Shown here piece by piece: positions 42,480-53,024 of a DNA stretch of 58,103 nucleotides (within the stretch, counting starts at the first letter, position 1; every line of letters begins with the position of its first letter). The DNA is from Ureibacillus yapensis (GTDB lineage: Bacteria; Bacillota; Bacilli; Bacillales_A; Planococcaceae). The position numbers were made by a program, and so were the translations under genes. The notes below the pieces were generated by a model. The model saw only the letters and a list, made by a program, of their open reading frames with translations. It did not search any database and had not been told where the DNA came from. The DNA is taken from the NCBI RefSeq assembly GCF_003515775.1, contig NZ_QWEI01000015.1, forward strand, positions 1 through 58,103. Reading direction: 5' to 3'.

Positions 42480-42700
42480 ATGACTTGAAAGGAATCATGC
42501 AGGTTCCTTCTCGCCATGAAAAATAATCCTGTTGATTGCATTGAAGGCGGCAAGTACGACTGTCAGCTACAGAGCAAAGCTTTTATGGGAACAGCGTTAT
42601 TCATACAACTCCTCAGCCGGGCTGGACGAGTATTTTGAAGTTCAATACCTTGCCTGGGTTATTTCCCCTCCTTTAACGGAAAACAACAGATTCTAAAAGA
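42480..42700. other. non-coding stretch after abrB, nothing recognised
   Basis: No frame with a ribosome site or recognisable product on either strand. The base composition is more GC-rich than other gaps here, so it could be a decayed gene, but I cannot name one. Confidence 0.3.
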
Positions 42701-42730
42701 AAAAGAAGGTGTTTCATAACACCTTCTTTT
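42701..42730. terminator. bidirectional terminator between abrB and rsmI
   Basis: Perfect 13-bp arms AAAAGAAGGTGTT/AACACCTTCTTTT with loop TCAT, A-tract before and T-tract after; serves the converging abrB and rsmI transcripts. Confidence 0.92.
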
Positions 42731-42824
42731 TTACGTTCAAGTAAAATGCCACCGATACCAAGTTTCTTCTTGTCTTCTTCCAGCTTACTAAAAGACCCCA
42801 TTCTAATCCAATTTGATTGTCGAA

Positions 42825-43697
42825 CTAGACATGATATTCTTGATATACTTCCCGTTTGCCGAGACCTCGAATTTTTGCAACTTCTTTAATGGCTTCCTTC
42901 GAAGTGATTCCGTTTTCTTCTATTAGATAGTCAACATGTTCAACAATGGAAAGATTTGCCCAATAAGCTTCTTCTTCCTCCTCAAGCTCCAAATGTTGAT
43001 TGCCTTCCAGAATAACGCAAAATTCGCCTCGTATTTCATTTTCATTTGCCCACTCTACTGCATCCGAAATGGTTCCGCGCAGAAACTCTTCAAATTTTTT
43101 CGTAAGCTCCCGTGCTAAAACAATTTTTCGGTTTCCCAGCACCAATTCAAGATCTTTCAACGTATCTTTTAATCGATGAGGAGCTTCATAAAAAATCATT
43201 GTTTCTTCACGCTTGGCCAATTTTTCAAGCTGTTGTCTTCTCTCTTTTTTCTGGCGATTTAAAAATCCAAAGAAATAGAAAGGCTGAGGGTTGATGCCTG
43301 AAGCGATCAATGCCGTTAATGCTGCATTGGCACCAGGAATCGGCACAACAGCAAACCCTTCTTCAATCGCTTTCACGACAATATCCGCTCCTGGGTCGGA
43401 TATACATGGCAGCCCTGCATCACTCACCAATGCAACCGATTTTCCTTCTCTTAAATAACCCAAGAGTTTTTCCCCTCCTTGTTCCAAGTTATGTTCGTGA
43501 TAACTTACAAGAGGTGTTTGAATTTCAAAGTAATTGCACAATTTTTTTGTATTGCGTGTGTCTTCCGCCGCAATGACGTCCACTTCTTTTAAAATCCGAA
43601 GGGCTCTAACGGTCATATCTTCAAGATTTCCAATAGGTGTGGCTACTAGATAAAGGCAGCTTCCCTGCTCGTGCTGGCTACTTTTTTGCGAAATCAT
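42825..43697 (-). CDS. rsmI: 16S rRNA (cytidine1402-2'-O)-methyltransferase RsmI
   Basis: 290 residues, SAM methylase of the tetrapyrrole-methylase fold: YLVATPIGNLEDMTVRA, AEDTRNTKKL, SDAGLPCISDPG. GGAGGG before the ATG, which follows the yazA stop directly (TAAATG). Confidence 0.95.
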   Translation of the reverse strand: MISQKSSQHEQGSCLYLVATPIGNLEDMTVRALRILKEVDVIAAEDTRNTKKLCNYFEIQTPLVSYHEHNLEQGGEKLLGYLREGKSVALVSDAGLPCISDPGADIVVKAIEEGFAVVPIPGANAALTALIASGINPQPFYFFGFLNRQKKERRQQLEKLAKREETMIFYEAPHRLKDTLKDLELVLGNRKIVLARELTKKFEEFLRGTISDAVEWANENEIRGEFCVILEGNQHLELEEEEEAYWANLSIVEHVDYLIEENGITSKEAIKEVAKIRGLGKREVYQEYHV

Positions 43698-43955
43698 TTA
43701 ACGCCCTCCAATATACTTCAGTTTTTCATTTCTCTGCAATTGTTTAAATGCGTATTCGGCACGCATGGCTTCTTGCTTCGTTTCAAACGTTTCATAGTAA
43801 ACGCATTTTACGGGTCGATGGGCTTTTGTATATTTAGCGCCTTTTCCTGCGTTATGCGTGGCCACTCGTTTCTCCAAATTATTGGTATAGCCCGCATACA
43901 AAGAGGTATCCGCACATTCCAGCACATAAAAATAATGATTATTTTTTGTCTCCAT
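43698..43955 (-). CDS. yazA: GIY-YIG domain protein YazA
   Basis: 85 residues with the GIY-YIG nuclease fold of the UPF0213 group: [29 protein letters not shown]. Cellular role unknown. Overlaps trmN6 by 17 nt and abuts rsmI, a tight three-gene unit. Confidence 0.92.
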   Translation of the reverse strand: METKNNHYFYVLECADTSLYAGYTNNLEKRVATHNAGKGAKYTKAHRPVKCVYYETFETKQEAMRAEYAFKQLQRNEKLKYIGGR

Positions 43956-44688
43956 AAAGTATCTCTCTCACTTCATCCGTATACTGATTATCCTCATCAT
44001 AGACATATAGGGGCGGCAACACCTTTAAATCAGGTTTTCCATCTTTAATGCCTTCTATTAACAGCGTATTGGCTTCCTTCCCGTATTTTGGGTAGACGAA
44101 GCGCATGCGTTTCGGTTCAAGTCGATGGGCCCTCATGGAGGTAACAATGTCCAGAAGCCTTCCTGGGCGATGAACAAACGCCGCTTTCCCTCCTTGTTTA
44201 AGCAGCCTGCTCGTTGACTCGATGGCTTCATCCAAAGTTAGATGCAATTCATGCCTGGCAATGGCATAATGCTCGCTGAGATTTTTATCACTGAGCTCAT
44301 GCGCTAAAAAATAGGGCGGATTGCAAGTGACAACATCATATTTCTCAATTCCAATCTGCGAGGGAATTTCCTTTACATCTCCCAACACCATACTAATTTG
44401 TTTTTCCAATCCATTGTACGCTATGCTGCGCACTGCCATATCAAATAAACGCTCCTGTATTTCGACGCCGATGAGATCCGCTTTTGTCCTTGCACTTAAA
44501 AATAACGGAATTACCCCGTTTCCTGAACAAAGGTCCACAATTTTCCCTTTATTGATTGGGACACTTACAAATCTCGCCAATAACACGGCATCTAATGAAA
44601 AAGAAAAAACAGAAGGGCTTTGAATAATTCGTAAGTCTTCGGCTAGCAAGTAATCCAGCCGTTCATCATCTTTTAACCATTGTTTCAT
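43939..44688 (-). CDS. tRNA1(Val) (adenine37-N6)-methyltransferase-like protein YabB
   Basis: 249 residues, class I SAM methyltransferase: [17 protein letters not shown] (SAM motif I) and VTCNPPYF (NPPY catalytic motif for N6-adenine). E. coli TrmN6 is the characterised relative. GGAGG precedes the ATG. First gene of yabB-yazA-rsmI. Confidence 0.9.
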   Translation of the reverse strand: MKQWLKDDERLDYLLAEDLRIIQSPSVFSFSLDAVLLARFVSVPINKGKIVDLCSGNGVIPLFLSARTKADLIGVEIQERLFDMAVRSIAYNGLEKQISMVLGDVKEIPSQIGIEKYDVVTCNPPYFLAHELSDKNLSEHYAIARHELHLTLDEAIESTSRLLKQGGKAAFVHRPGRLLDIVTSMRAHRLEPKRMRFVYPKYGKEANTLLIEGIKDGKPDLKVLPPLYVYDEDNQYTDEVREILYGDKK

Positions 44689-44756
44689 AAAAATCCTCCA
44701 GTTTAGAAAAAAGCGCAGGTAGCTCGAAATTCATTTATACTTTCCTTTTCTGTAAA

Positions 44757-44793
44757 AAAAGACTGAAAACCACTTGGGTGGTATCAGTCTTTT
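44757..44793 (-). terminator. intrinsic terminator after yabA
   Basis: AAAAGACTGA/TCAGTCTTTT arms with an inner ACCAC/GTGGT pair; TTTTTTT follows on the minus strand. Just below it, AAAAAAGCGCAGGTAGCTCG (44708-44727) may be a worn fragment of the long palindromic repeat. Confidence 0.88.
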
Positions 44794-44878
44794 ACCATTT
44801 ATTTAAAATCAATCAACCTTAAAACCGATTGGGACATTCCATTCACCCAAGCACCTTTTGAAATCGGAAATAGAAGAT

Positions 44879-45235
44879 TTAAGCATTTTGCTTATTCAAA
44901 AATGATAAGCAAAATAAGCAATCTTCCCCTTTTCGCGAGCTGCCAAAATGAACATGGCAAACGTGGAACCCTTCATGGTAAAGGCGTGCCAAGTTATCAT
45001 ATCCCTCTCCAATATCCAGCATGCTTGCTTTGTCCTCATTTGCACTTTCATCTGTTGCATTATTAGATAAAAGCTCTTCCAGACGTCTACGCAGGTGAAG
45101 GTTTTCCGTTTGAATTGCTTGATGTTCTTCCACCATATGTGCAACAAACTTTTTCAAATCATTATATTGTTGCTGTAGCGATTCGAGCTGTTGTTCGAAT
45201 TCCATAACAGTATCTAAGAAATTACGGTCCTTCAC
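44879..45235 (-). CDS. yabA: replication-initiation control protein YabA
   Basis: 118 residues: N-terminal coiled coil (about 1-65, [20 protein letters not shown]) for tetramer formation and a C-terminal zinc domain with CHVH and CLFC. In B. subtilis YabA binds DnaA and DnaN to limit over-initiation. GTG start. Last gene of holB-ricT-yabA. Confidence 0.93.
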   Translation of the reverse strand: MKDRNFLDTVMEFEQQLESLQQQYNDLKKFVAHMVEEHQAIQTENLHLRRRLEELLSNNATDESANEDKASMLDIGEGYDNLARLYHEGFHVCHVHFGSSRKGEDCLFCLSFLNKQNA

Positions 45236-45256
45236 TAGAATGCCACCCCATTATAT

Positions 45257-46072
45257 CTATATCAAATTCTTTTCACATTCAATAATTTCATCTAATGTGT
45301 ATTCTACCGTACGAACCTGCTCCTCCAAGAAAACCTGAATGATGCGTTCCAATACATTAATGCCCACTACTTTGCCGGGTCCATCAGGCGTCATTGCCGA
45401 ATCACCGATGTCAGGCAATCCTATCTTGGCATTTTCATAATCATCATTCTCGTATTTTAAGCAGCACATTAAACGGCCGCAAAGCCCGGAAATCTTCGTT
45501 GGGTTGAGTGATAAATTTTGGTCTTTCGCCATTTTAATCGAAACTGGATCAAAATCCCCCAAAAATGTCGAACAGCATAACATTCTGCCGCATGGACCGA
45601 TTCCGCCAAGCAGCTTTGCTTCGTCGCGTACACCAATTTGGCGCAGCTCGATGCGTGTACGGAAGATTGAAGCCAAGTCCTTAACCAGTTCCCGGAAATC
45701 CACTCTTCCTTCCGCCGTGAAATAAAAAATAATTTTATTTCGATCAAATGTATATTCCACGTCCACAAGCTTCATCTCAAGCTTGTGTTCCAATATTTTC
45801 ATGTTAGCCAGTTCAAAAGCTCGCCGAGACTCCTGGATATTTTCATCAACTTGGATGCGATCGCGTTCATCAGCGGGACGCAAAACTTGTTTTAAAGGCA
45901 AAACAACATCATTTTCGCCCACTTGTTTCATCGGAACGACAATCTTTCCGTATTCAACCCCTCTTGCAGTTTCTACAATGACATATTGTCCTTTTTCAAG
46001 TAGAAATTCACCGGGGTCGAAATAATATATCTTACCCGCCTTTTTAAAGCGGACTCCTACTACATTATACAA
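45257..46072 (-). CDS. ricT: RicT (YaaT), PSP1-domain subunit of the Ric complex
   Basis: 271 residues with the PSP1 domain and many conserved cysteines (GGIGPCGRMLCC, GLCGRLMCC) that with RicA and RicF bind Fe-S clusters; the complex assists RNase Y-dependent mRNA processing and affects Spo0A phosphorylation. I use a TTG start (LYNVVGVRFKKAG) with AGGAGG at 9 nt, matching B. subtilis; it overlaps the holB end by 8 nt. Confidence 0.93.
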   Translation of the reverse strand: MYNVVGVRFKKAGKIYYFDPGEFLLEKGQYVIVETARGVEYGKIVVPMKQVGENDVVLPLKQVLRPADERDRIQVDENIQESRRAFELANMKILEHKLEMKLVDVEYTFDRNKIIFYFTAEGRVDFRELVKDLASIFRTRIELRQIGVRDEAKLLGGIGPCGRMLCCSTFLGDFDPVSIKMAKDQNLSLNPTKISGLCGRLMCCLKYENDDYENAKIGLPDIGDSAMTPDGPGKVVGINVLERIIQVFLEEQVRTVEYTLDEIIECEKNLI

Positions 46073-47069
46073 ATGTATACCCCTCCTGCAGATCAAGCAT
46101 TAACTGCTCCATCAAAAGCGTGCGATTCATATTGCGTCCTAAATTCTGCCTAGCCTGCAAAATAGCTTGCATTTGATTCGACAGACGATCGTAAGTCGTA
46201 TTTAGCGCGATTTCCTTCCAACTCTGCATCATATCTGGATATGTACAAGAGCTTTGCGGATTTGCTTTTATAGCAACAATGTCACGATACGCAAAAAGCA
46301 GTAAATCCAACGCTCGTTCGACTTCTTCTTTTTCCTTGAAATTTGGAAGCCAATCCTCGTACACAACCAACAATGCTTCATGTACATTTTTTCGGACTGT
46401 CTCCACTAATTTTAACACTGTTTTTCGAGCAAGTCCAAACTGCTCGTCATGTGCAAGTGAAACGGCTGTTTCCAAATTATTTGTTAACATACTTGCCGTT
46501 GAAGCCATAGAATGCGTGATTCCCTGTTCCTCAAGCTGCTTTAATAAAATTTCTCTCGGAATGTTGGCGAATTTAATATGCTGGCAGCGAGATTGGATGG
46601 TCGGCAAGATGGATTGATAACTTTCCGTAAGCAAAATTGCAGTCACTTCGCCATCCGGCTCTTCCAAAAATTTCAGTAATGTATTTGCTGAAGATGTATT
46701 GAGCTTATCTGCATGATGAAGGACGTAGATTTTTCGCCCTTCTTCAATACTCGTTTTCGTCATTCCTGAAATAAGGTCTCGAATTTGGTCGATTTTTATA
46801 TTTTGTCCATCTGGTTCGATCTGTTTTACATTCGGGTGATTACCTGTTTCTACACGTTTGCAATTTCGACATGTTTCACATGGAACATTTTTCGACGGGT
46901 TGAGACATAAGAGGAGTTTTATGAAGAACAATGCGATATCTTTTTTTCCTGTTCCTTTTTCTCCGTCAAATATGTACGCATGACCCGTTCTATTTTTTTC
47001 GAAAATCGTTTGTAGCTGCTTCATCACCACCGGCTGCAAGGCCTTTAGTTCTTCCGCGCTTCCTACCAT
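46065..47069 (-). CDS. holB: DNA polymerase III delta' subunit
   Basis: Clamp-loader subunit. 334 residues: GHAYIFDGEKGTGKKDIA (P-loop-like), zinc cysteines CETCRNC, and SRC sensor in IQSRCQH. Start ATG (MVGSAEELKALQP) with AAGGTGA close by; a GTG two codons upstream is possible. Confidence 0.93.
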   Translation of the reverse strand: MVGSAEELKALQPVVMKQLQTIFEKNRTGHAYIFDGEKGTGKKDIALFFIKLLLCLNPSKNVPCETCRNCKRVETGNHPNVKQIEPDGQNIKIDQIRDLISGMTKTSIEEGRKIYVLHHADKLNTSSANTLLKFLEEPDGEVTAILLTESYQSILPTIQSRCQHIKFANIPREILLKQLEEQGITHSMASTASMLTNNLETAVSLAHDEQFGLARKTVLKLVETVRKNVHEALLVVYEDWLPNFKEKEEVERALDLLLFAYRDIVAIKANPQSSCTYPDMMQSWKEIALNTTYDRLSNQMQAILQARQNLGRNMNRTLLMEQLMLDLQEGYTFV

Positions 47070-47138
47070 CTTGTTCACCTTTTTCTTAAAAACATTTGGG
47101 TTGTTAAACCACAGCATATCCGGCTTTTTTAGAAAAAA

Positions 47139-47171
47139 CCCCGTGTCCCATACAGGAAAATAGACACGGGT
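47139..47171 (-). terminator. intrinsic terminator after yaaR
   Basis: ACCCCGTGTC/GACACGGGTT arms, loop of 15, then TTTTTTC on the minus strand; separates darA-yaaR from holB. Confidence 0.85.
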
Positions 47172-47172
47172 T

Positions 47173-47613
47173 TTACATATATAAATTAATTAGCAAACCT
47201 TTGATTTCGCCAATTTTATCGAGCAAATCGATTGTATTCTTTTCTTCGTTCAAAATGTCTTGTGCAAGCTCTACCAATCGTTCATCGATGGTTTCCACGA
47301 TTTTCAAACGACGCCCTTCACCGAAACGATTCCAAGTATGGGATTGTTTCATATCAAGGCCATATTCTACAGCTTCTTGGAGAAAACGTTTGACGAGCAT
47401 TTTAAAACGAGTCAACTCCCGCAAGTTGCGAGATTTTGCAACACGCTCACCGGCCGCGGAGATATCGCCCATCAGTCTGGTCAATTGCTCTGTTTGAAGT
47501 TTTGAACCTTGTTTCACAAGCACTTCGTTAAAGCGATTTCCCGATTGGTTTACGTGTTTTAAATCATTGGGATTTGTATTTAAGCCAACACGTAAATCTT
47601 GATTTATCTTCAA
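47173..47613 (-). CDS. yaaR: YaaR (DUF327) conserved protein
   Basis: 146 residues, mostly helical, DUF327 family; function unknown. TTG start with GGAGG at 9 nt. Lies between darA and holB as in B. subtilis. Confidence 0.88.
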   Translation of the reverse strand: MKINQDLRVGLNTNPNDLKHVNQSGNRFNEVLVKQGSKLQTEQLTRLMGDISAAGERVAKSRNLRELTRFKMLVKRFLQEAVEYGLDMKQSHTWNRFGEGRRLKIVETIDERLVELAQDILNEEKNTIDLLDKIGEIKGLLINLYM

Positions 47614-47713
47614 TTGCTTCCGCCTCCACCTAATCCTTAGATGGATCTGGATTACTGTTTCCAGCCTCGCTAGATTAGATTTGTTCTATAAAATGAGCTG
47701 CGTATTTATAAGA

Positions 47714-48403
<690 letters not shown>

Positions 48404-48434
48404 AAGGAGATGTCTTGTCTTTAGACACCTCCTT
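48404..48434 (-). terminator. intrinsic terminator after tmk
   Basis: AAGGAGATGTCT/TAGACACCTCCTT arms with one mismatch; TTTTC on the minus strand. Confidence 0.8.
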
Positions 48435-48440
48435 CTGCTG

Positions 48441-49067
48441 CTATGATTCCAAAAAGCTCAAAACTTCACTTAATGCATCTTTAACGACCGTTTCAATATC
48501 ATTTTCAGCATTCACGATTTTCATTCTTTGAGGGAATTGCTTGAGAAGTTTTTGGTATCCTTCCTGAACTTTATAATGGAATTCCAAGGATTCCAAATCC
48601 AATCGGTTCACTTCCCGCTCCCCGTCTTTTTGTATTCTGGAAAGCCCAATTTCCGGAGACACATCAAAATACAATGTTAAATCCGGCATGTAGCCATCAA
48701 TCGCAAACTCATTAATCGAAAAAACTTCATCCATCCCAAGACCTCTTGCATAACCCTGATAGGTTAGACTGCTATCAATAAACCGGTCACATAAAACAAT
48801 GCTCCCTTTTTCCAATTCCGGTATCACCTTCTCAACCAGGTGCTGTCTTCTAGCTGCTGCATAGAGAAGTGCCTCTGTCTTGGCATCCATTTTTATGTTC
48901 TTTTTATCCAATATCACGTTTCTGATTTGTTCAGCAATCTCAATTCCGCCTGGTTCCCTTGTAGTAACCACCTTATAGCCTTTATTCATTAAAGAATCTG
49001 CCAACAAACCAAGGACGGTGCTTTTGCCTGAGCCTTCCCCGCCTTCAAAACTTATAAAATAACCCAC
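48441..49067 (-). CDS. tmk: thymidylate kinase
   Basis: Phosphorylates dTMP to dTDP. 208 residues: P-loop [35 protein letters not shown] start after GGAGGAG. Second gene of yaaO-tmk, 33 nt apart. Confidence 0.96.
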   Translation of the reverse strand: MGYFISFEGGEGSGKSTVLGLLADSLMNKGYKVVTTREPGGIEIAEQIRNVILDKKNIKMDAKTEALLYAAARRQHLVEKVIPELEKGSIVLCDRFIDSSLTYQGYARGLGMDEVFSINEFAIDGYMPDLTLYFDVSPEIGLSRIQKDGEREVNRLDLESLEFHYKVQEGYQKLLKQFPQRMKIVNAENDIETVVKDALSEVLSFLES

Positions 49068-49100
49068 TGGTTCTCCTCCAACTATTTAACGTTTTTCTCT

Positions 49101-50522
49101 TTATTTTAAGACATAAACAAGCTTTTCATCTAAACGATGTTTCCCCTGGAAAGCCGCGCCTACTGAAAGCAGCTCTTCAAGTTGGCTTAATTTTGCCACT
49201 GTTATTTTTTCGCCCGGCAGAAATAACGGAATTCCCGGCGGATATGGAATTAACATGCCTGCAGCAGTGCGTCCAATTGCTCTCATGTAAGGAACCCATT
49301 CCTTCTCCAGCTGTTCCATTTCATCATAAGAATAGTCGGGTATGGAAACAGTTGAACGCTCATTTAGGGAAGGACTGATTTGGGGCTTCCTCTCCTCTTT
49401 TAATCTAAGAGAAAGAATAGCTTCTTTTATACGAATCCGCGTTTCTGCAAAAGGGTAGGGCTGGCCTTGTTTTAATAACGGCAAGATGAATAAAACCTGA
49501 TAAGGATCCGCCAACTCAACATACACTCCATGCTGTTCCAGTGCTTCTTTCAATTGAAAACCAGTATATCCGGGCAAGCGCATAAGCAGCTTCAGTGCAT
49601 CGTCCACTTCAATAATTTGCAAAGGCTGAAGGGATTGCAAGGCTTCTATCCACTGATTTCGTTTCTCCATTAAATAAAAAGCATCACTCTTCAAATAATG
49701 CTGGAGATAGTCTCTTGCATCATCCAAAGAAGCGAGCAGCAAATAGGAGGGACTGCTGGATTGCAGCATTCTTAAATAATGATTCACCTTTTCTTCATCG
49801 ACCAAGCTGGAATTCACATGCATAAAAGAGGCCATGGTCATGGCGGGCAATGTTTTATGTGCGGATTGAACGACAACATCTGCTCCCAATTGAAGGGCGG
49901 AAGGCGGAAATTTGCTGCTGGCAATAAAATGAGCACCATGCGCCTCATCAACAAGCACGGGTACCCTCATTTTATGGCACATCTCAATCTGGATTTTCAG
50001 TTCATCTCCAGCAACACCATAATAGGTTGGATAAGTTAAGACAACTGCTTTGGCATCGGGATGGAGCTGCAATGCCTCCTGCAAAGTAGCGGTTGGGACA
50101 ACGCCGGGAGTCGCAGTTTTTTCATCCCATTCCGGTGATATAAAAATGGCCTTGGCCCCAACTAATTCAAGCGCATGGAATATGGATTTATGGGCATTTC
50201 TTTGTACGATGATTTTTTCATTTTTCTTACATGTTGCGTAAATCATTGCAAGGTTGCCTACCGTGGAACCATTTACCAGGAAATAACTTCGATTTGCTTC
50301 ATACGTTTTTGCCAATAGTGCTTCGGCATGCATAATTGCTTCCTCGGGATGATGATAATCGTCCAATCCCGTTAATTCGGTTAAGTCATATGTAAGCGCG
50401 GATTTTATTGGCGCTGGGAGATTCGATACTAAGCCATTTTTATGTCCCGGCACATGCCAGCTTAATGGCTCCTTTTCTGCAAATCTTACTAGTGCCGAAA
50501 CAAGCGGTCTTTCCCTTTTCAT
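49101..50522 (-). CDS. yaaO: Orn/Lys/Arg decarboxylase family protein (YaaO)
   Basis: 473 residues: PLP fold-type I with substrate segment WHVPGHKNG, SxHK lysine in QSAHKTLPAMTM, and a C-terminal domain of the Orn/Lys/Arg decarboxylase family. Substrate not defined for YaaO. Start ATG (MKRERPL) with GGAGTGA; 36 more open codons lie upstream without a ribosome site. Promoter about 150 bp upstream. Confidence 0.9.
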   Translation of the reverse strand: MKRERPLVSALVRFAEKEPLSWHVPGHKNGLVSNLPAPIKSALTYDLTELTGLDDYHHPEEAIMHAEALLAKTYEANRSYFLVNGSTVGNLAMIYATCKKNEKIIVQRNAHKSIFHALELVGAKAIFISPEWDEKTATPGVVPTATLQEALQLHPDAKAVVLTYPTYYGVAGDELKIQIEMCHKMRVPVLVDEAHGAHFIASSKFPPSALQLGADVVVQSAHKTLPAMTMASFMHVNSSLVDEEKVNHYLRMLQSSSPSYLLLASLDDARDYLQHYLKSDAFYLMEKRNQWIEALQSLQPLQIIEVDDALKLLMRLPGYTGFQLKEALEQHGVYVELADPYQVLFILPLLKQGQPYPFAETRIRIKEAILSLRLKEERKPQISPSLNERSTVSIPDYSYDEMEQLEKEWVPYMRAIGRTAAGMLIPYPPGIPLFLPGEKITVAKLSQLEELLSVGAAFQGKHRLDEKLVYVLK

Positions 50523-50670
50523 TGTTTCACTCCGTTCGTCATCCAAGCCAAAACTTTTATGATTCATTAATGATTTATTCAGCCTACTATAAATAAGCTT
50601 GCCTACTCTTAAGTTTGGTTGAATTCCCATTTATCCAACACCTAGGAGGAGCGGCAAGTATCTTTTCCAA

Positions 50671-50700
50671 ATTATAAGCCCACCTGCTGCTTTTTATCAA
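50671..50700 (-). promoter_or_regulatory. yaaO-tmk promoter
   Basis: Minus strand TTGATA (50695-50700), 18-bp spacer, perfect TATAAT (50671-50676). Leader about 140 nt. Confidence 0.65.
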
Positions 50701-50736
50701 ATAGAAGAAAAAAGATAGTGTTCCATAATAAAAAAA

Positions 50737-50765
50737 CTCATGAAGGGAGTTTCCCTTTCATGAGT
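50737..50765 (-). terminator. terminator after the flavin reductase gene
   Basis: ACTCATGAAGGGA/TCCCTTTCATGAGT arms with one bulge and TTTTTTTATT on the minus strand. Ends the accessory importer-reductase transcript. Confidence 0.88.
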
Positions 50766-50789
50766 AAAACCTTTAGATTGCAAGGCAGT

Positions 50790-51299
50790 TTATTTTGATT
50801 CATAAAACGAACTTGGAATAGGTCCGAATTGGCGGCGATGATAAAGCATCGGCTCTTTCGTTTCGTCCACTTTAATGTTTGTAACTTCCCCGATTAAAAT
50901 GGTATGGTCACCCGCTACGACCGCTTGATGCGTTTTGCATTCCAATACAGCAAATGCGCCTTCGATAACCGGCAGCTCCCGCGGGGATAGCTCCCAATTG
51001 CATGTGCCAAAACGATCTACATTTTTACTTGCAAAGTTTAAACATAATTGCTGTTGATCGCCTGCCAAAATATGAATAGCAAATTTCCCTCTATTCGAGA
51101 ATGTATCCAATGTTGAAACCTTATGATCGATTGACCATAACACCATTAACGGATCCAAGGATACAGAAGCAAATGAGTTAACAGTCAACCCTACTGGTGT
51201 GCCATCTTCCTCTGTTGACGTGACAATGGTTACACCTGTCGGATAGTTTCCTAATGCTTGTTTGAATAACTGCTGATTTTCAGTAAGTGTCGATGTCAT
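50790..51299 (-). CDS. short-chain flavin reductase (HpaC-like)
   Basis: 169 residues, one flavin-reductase-like split-barrel domain (PF01613 type): FKQALGNYPTGVTIVTS, GLTVNSFASVSLDPLMVLWSI, FAIHILAGDQQQLC and GDHTILIGEV. Such proteins reduce FMN or FAD with NAD(P)H for the oxygenase part of two-component monooxygenases. It is 18 nt after the MFS gene on the same transcript. The likely partner is the luciferase-like monooxygenase on the plus strand; I infer this from the cluster and shared operator, not from sequence. Confidence 0.9.
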   Translation of the reverse strand: MTSTLTENQQLFKQALGNYPTGVTIVTSTEEDGTPVGLTVNSFASVSLDPLMVLWSIDHKVSTLDTFSNRGKFAIHILAGDQQQLCLNFASKNVDRFGTCNWELSPRELPVIEGAFAVLECKTHQAVVAGDHTILIGEVTNIKVDETKEPMLYHRRQFGPIPSSFYESK

Positions 51300-51317
51300 T
51301 TTATAGAACCTCCTCGA

Positions 51318-52664
51318 TTATGACTCTTCTACAAGTTCCCTTTTGATATAAGATTGCTCTTGGGTTGTGGAAGAATACTTTTGTTGTACTAAAATTACCA
51401 TTAAGAACCCGATAACACCCGGAATCGCAAATACCATAAAGTTTTGGTAGTATGGCAAACTAATTGTCATGAGCAAACCACCGATCATCGGTCCGGCAAT
51501 CGCGCCTAATCGGCCAATTCCCAATGCCCAACCTAGTCCGCTTGAACGCATCTCCACAGGATAATATTGCGAAATATAGGAGTTCATAATAATTTGGGTA
51601 CCAATTGTAGTTGCACCTGCAATCGCTACCAAAATATACATCACCATCAAATTGTGGACTAAACCTAATAAAGTTAATGACGTGCTGGCCCCTAGGAAAA
51701 ATGCGATCAAAATGACTTTTGAACCGAACCGGTCCGCCAGTTGTCCGCCAAAAATAGCACCGAAAATGGCCCCAAAGTTTAGAACCAACAAGAATACCAA
51801 TCCATTTACCTCTACGCCAGCCCCTTTGATAAGCTGAGGCAACCATGTATTTAATCCGTAGATCATTAATAAACACATGAAAAATGCAATCCAGAAGACG
51901 ATTGTACTGAGTGCACGATTATTTCTGAACAGGTTCATAATTGGTGCGCCTTTTTCTTCTTTCGCCTCCATTACAAACGTATGGGACTCATCGAATTTAT
52001 AAGTTGAATCAATTTTTTGTATAATTTTACCTAGTTCTTCTTTTTTGTTATTAGCGATTAAGAATCTAGGTGATTCCTGCAAGGTTTTGTACATAAATGG
52101 CAGTGCTAATAGTGGAAGACCGCCTACCAAGAACAGTGCACGCCATCCAAATGGTTCAATAACCATAATAGCGATTCCAGCTGCAAGTACTCCCCCTACC
52201 GAATACCCACTGAACATGATGGATACCAATGTGCTTTTTAATTTTTTTGGCGCATATTCAGTCGTTAAGGCAACTGTATTTGGCATAACGCCGCCAAGTC
52301 CAACTCCTGCAATAAAGCGGAAAATACCAAAAGTAGTTGGATTATTTACAAAAACAATCCCTACGGTAAATATGCTAAATAGGGCTACACATAATAGAAT
52401 AACTTTTTTTCGGCCTATTTTATCGGCTAAAGGTCCAAATATGAGAGCGCCAAGCATCATCCCGACAAGCGCCAAGCTTTGGAGAGAGCCGGCTTCCTTC
52501 GGTGTAATGCCCCATTCTGCCAAAATGCTGGATAAGGCAGATCCATAGATTACCAAGTCATAGCCGTCAAACACAATAATAAATGCACACCAAAACAATA
52601 CCATGCCATGCAATGAGTTAAAACGAGACTCATTGATTTTTTGTTCTACATTAATTGCTTTCAA
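51318..52664 (-). CDS. MFS importer of the aromatic acid:H+ symporter (AAHS) type
   Basis: 448 residues, about 12 transmembrane segments. Diagnostic AAHS features: the DGYD motif in helix 1 (residues 33-36), the loop GPLADKIGRKKVIL and GGQLADRFGSK in the second half. Relatives PcaK and BenK take up 4-hydroxybenzoate and benzoate, so an aromatic or heteroaromatic carboxylate is the likely cargo. TTG start (encoding MKAINVEQK) with GGGGGAG at 5 nt; an earlier in-frame ATG has no ribosome site. Confidence 0.88.
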   Translation of the reverse strand: MKAINVEQKINESRFNSLHGMVLFWCAFIIVFDGYDLVIYGSALSSILAEWGITPKEAGSLQSLALVGMMLGALIFGPLADKIGRKKVILLCVALFSIFTVGIVFVNNPTTFGIFRFIAGVGLGGVMPNTVALTTEYAPKKLKSTLVSIMFSGYSVGGVLAAGIAIMVIEPFGWRALFLVGGLPLLALPFMYKTLQESPRFLIANNKKEELGKIIQKIDSTYKFDESHTFVMEAKEEKGAPIMNLFRNNRALSTIVFWIAFFMCLLMIYGLNTWLPQLIKGAGVEVNGLVFLLVLNFGAIFGAIFGGQLADRFGSKVILIAFFLGASTSLTLLGLVHNLMVMYILVAIAGATTIGTQIIMNSYISQYYPVEMRSSGLGWALGIGRLGAIAGPMIGGLLMTISLPYYQNFMVFAIPGVIGFLMVILVQQKYSSTTQEQSYIKRELVEES

Positions 52665-52809
52665 TAATACTCCCCCTTTTTCAAACATGCAAAATTGCAA
52701 TGCATACTCTTCTGTTTCCATGAACCAGCCTTTAACTCCACATCCTCATGATTTTCACTTTAAATCATCTCTTTAAACCTGCTTATCTCCCCCCAAAGGA
52801 TACACAACT

Positions 52810-52874
52810 CGTTAACACTGTTTACCCTATGTTTATTTTTAATTAATAATATATAACCCTATGTGTATTGTAAA
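52810..52874 (-). promoter_or_regulatory. promoter and operator of the importer-reductase transcript
   Basis: Minus strand TTTACA (52869-52874), 17-bp spacer, TATTAT (52846-52851). Downstream of the start point lies GTAAAC-AGT-GTTAAC (52811-52825 on the minus strand), the same GTRAAC-N3-GTTAAC motif as in the other accessory promoters. A 9-bp direct repeat ACATAGGGT (52824-52832 and 52856-52864, 32 bp apart) brackets the -10. Confidence 0.6.
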
Positions 52875-52914
52875 CTGATTTTTTTGGAATTAATTATTTT
52901 TTCGGAAAAGTCAA

Positions 52915-52986
52915 TTTACAAACGCTTTCATTTTTGTTACTCTTAATTTGTAAAATTACTGTGAACTCAGTTAAACTATCGTTAAC
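52915..52986 (+). promoter_or_regulatory. control region of the split ribR transcript: cre and GTGAAC-N3-GTTAAA operator
   Basis: TTTACA (52915-52920) overlaps TACAAACGCTTTCA (52917-52930), 12 of 14 to the CcpA cre consensus TGWAARCGYTWNCW. Then GTGAAC-TCA-GTTAAA (52961-52975) and GTTAAC (52981-52986), which ends 38 nt before the start codon. The -10 box is unclear. Confidence 0.55.
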
Positions 52987-53024
52987 AAAAAATACTTAAT
53001 AAACGTTAAAGGAGCTGATTTATT

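Noticed and set aside
52722..53024. FMN riboswitch upstream of the riboflavin kinase gene
   Set aside because: No RFN-element sequences (for example AGGGTGAAATTCCCGACC or GGCGGT) in the divergent region; control appears to be by operator and cre sites.
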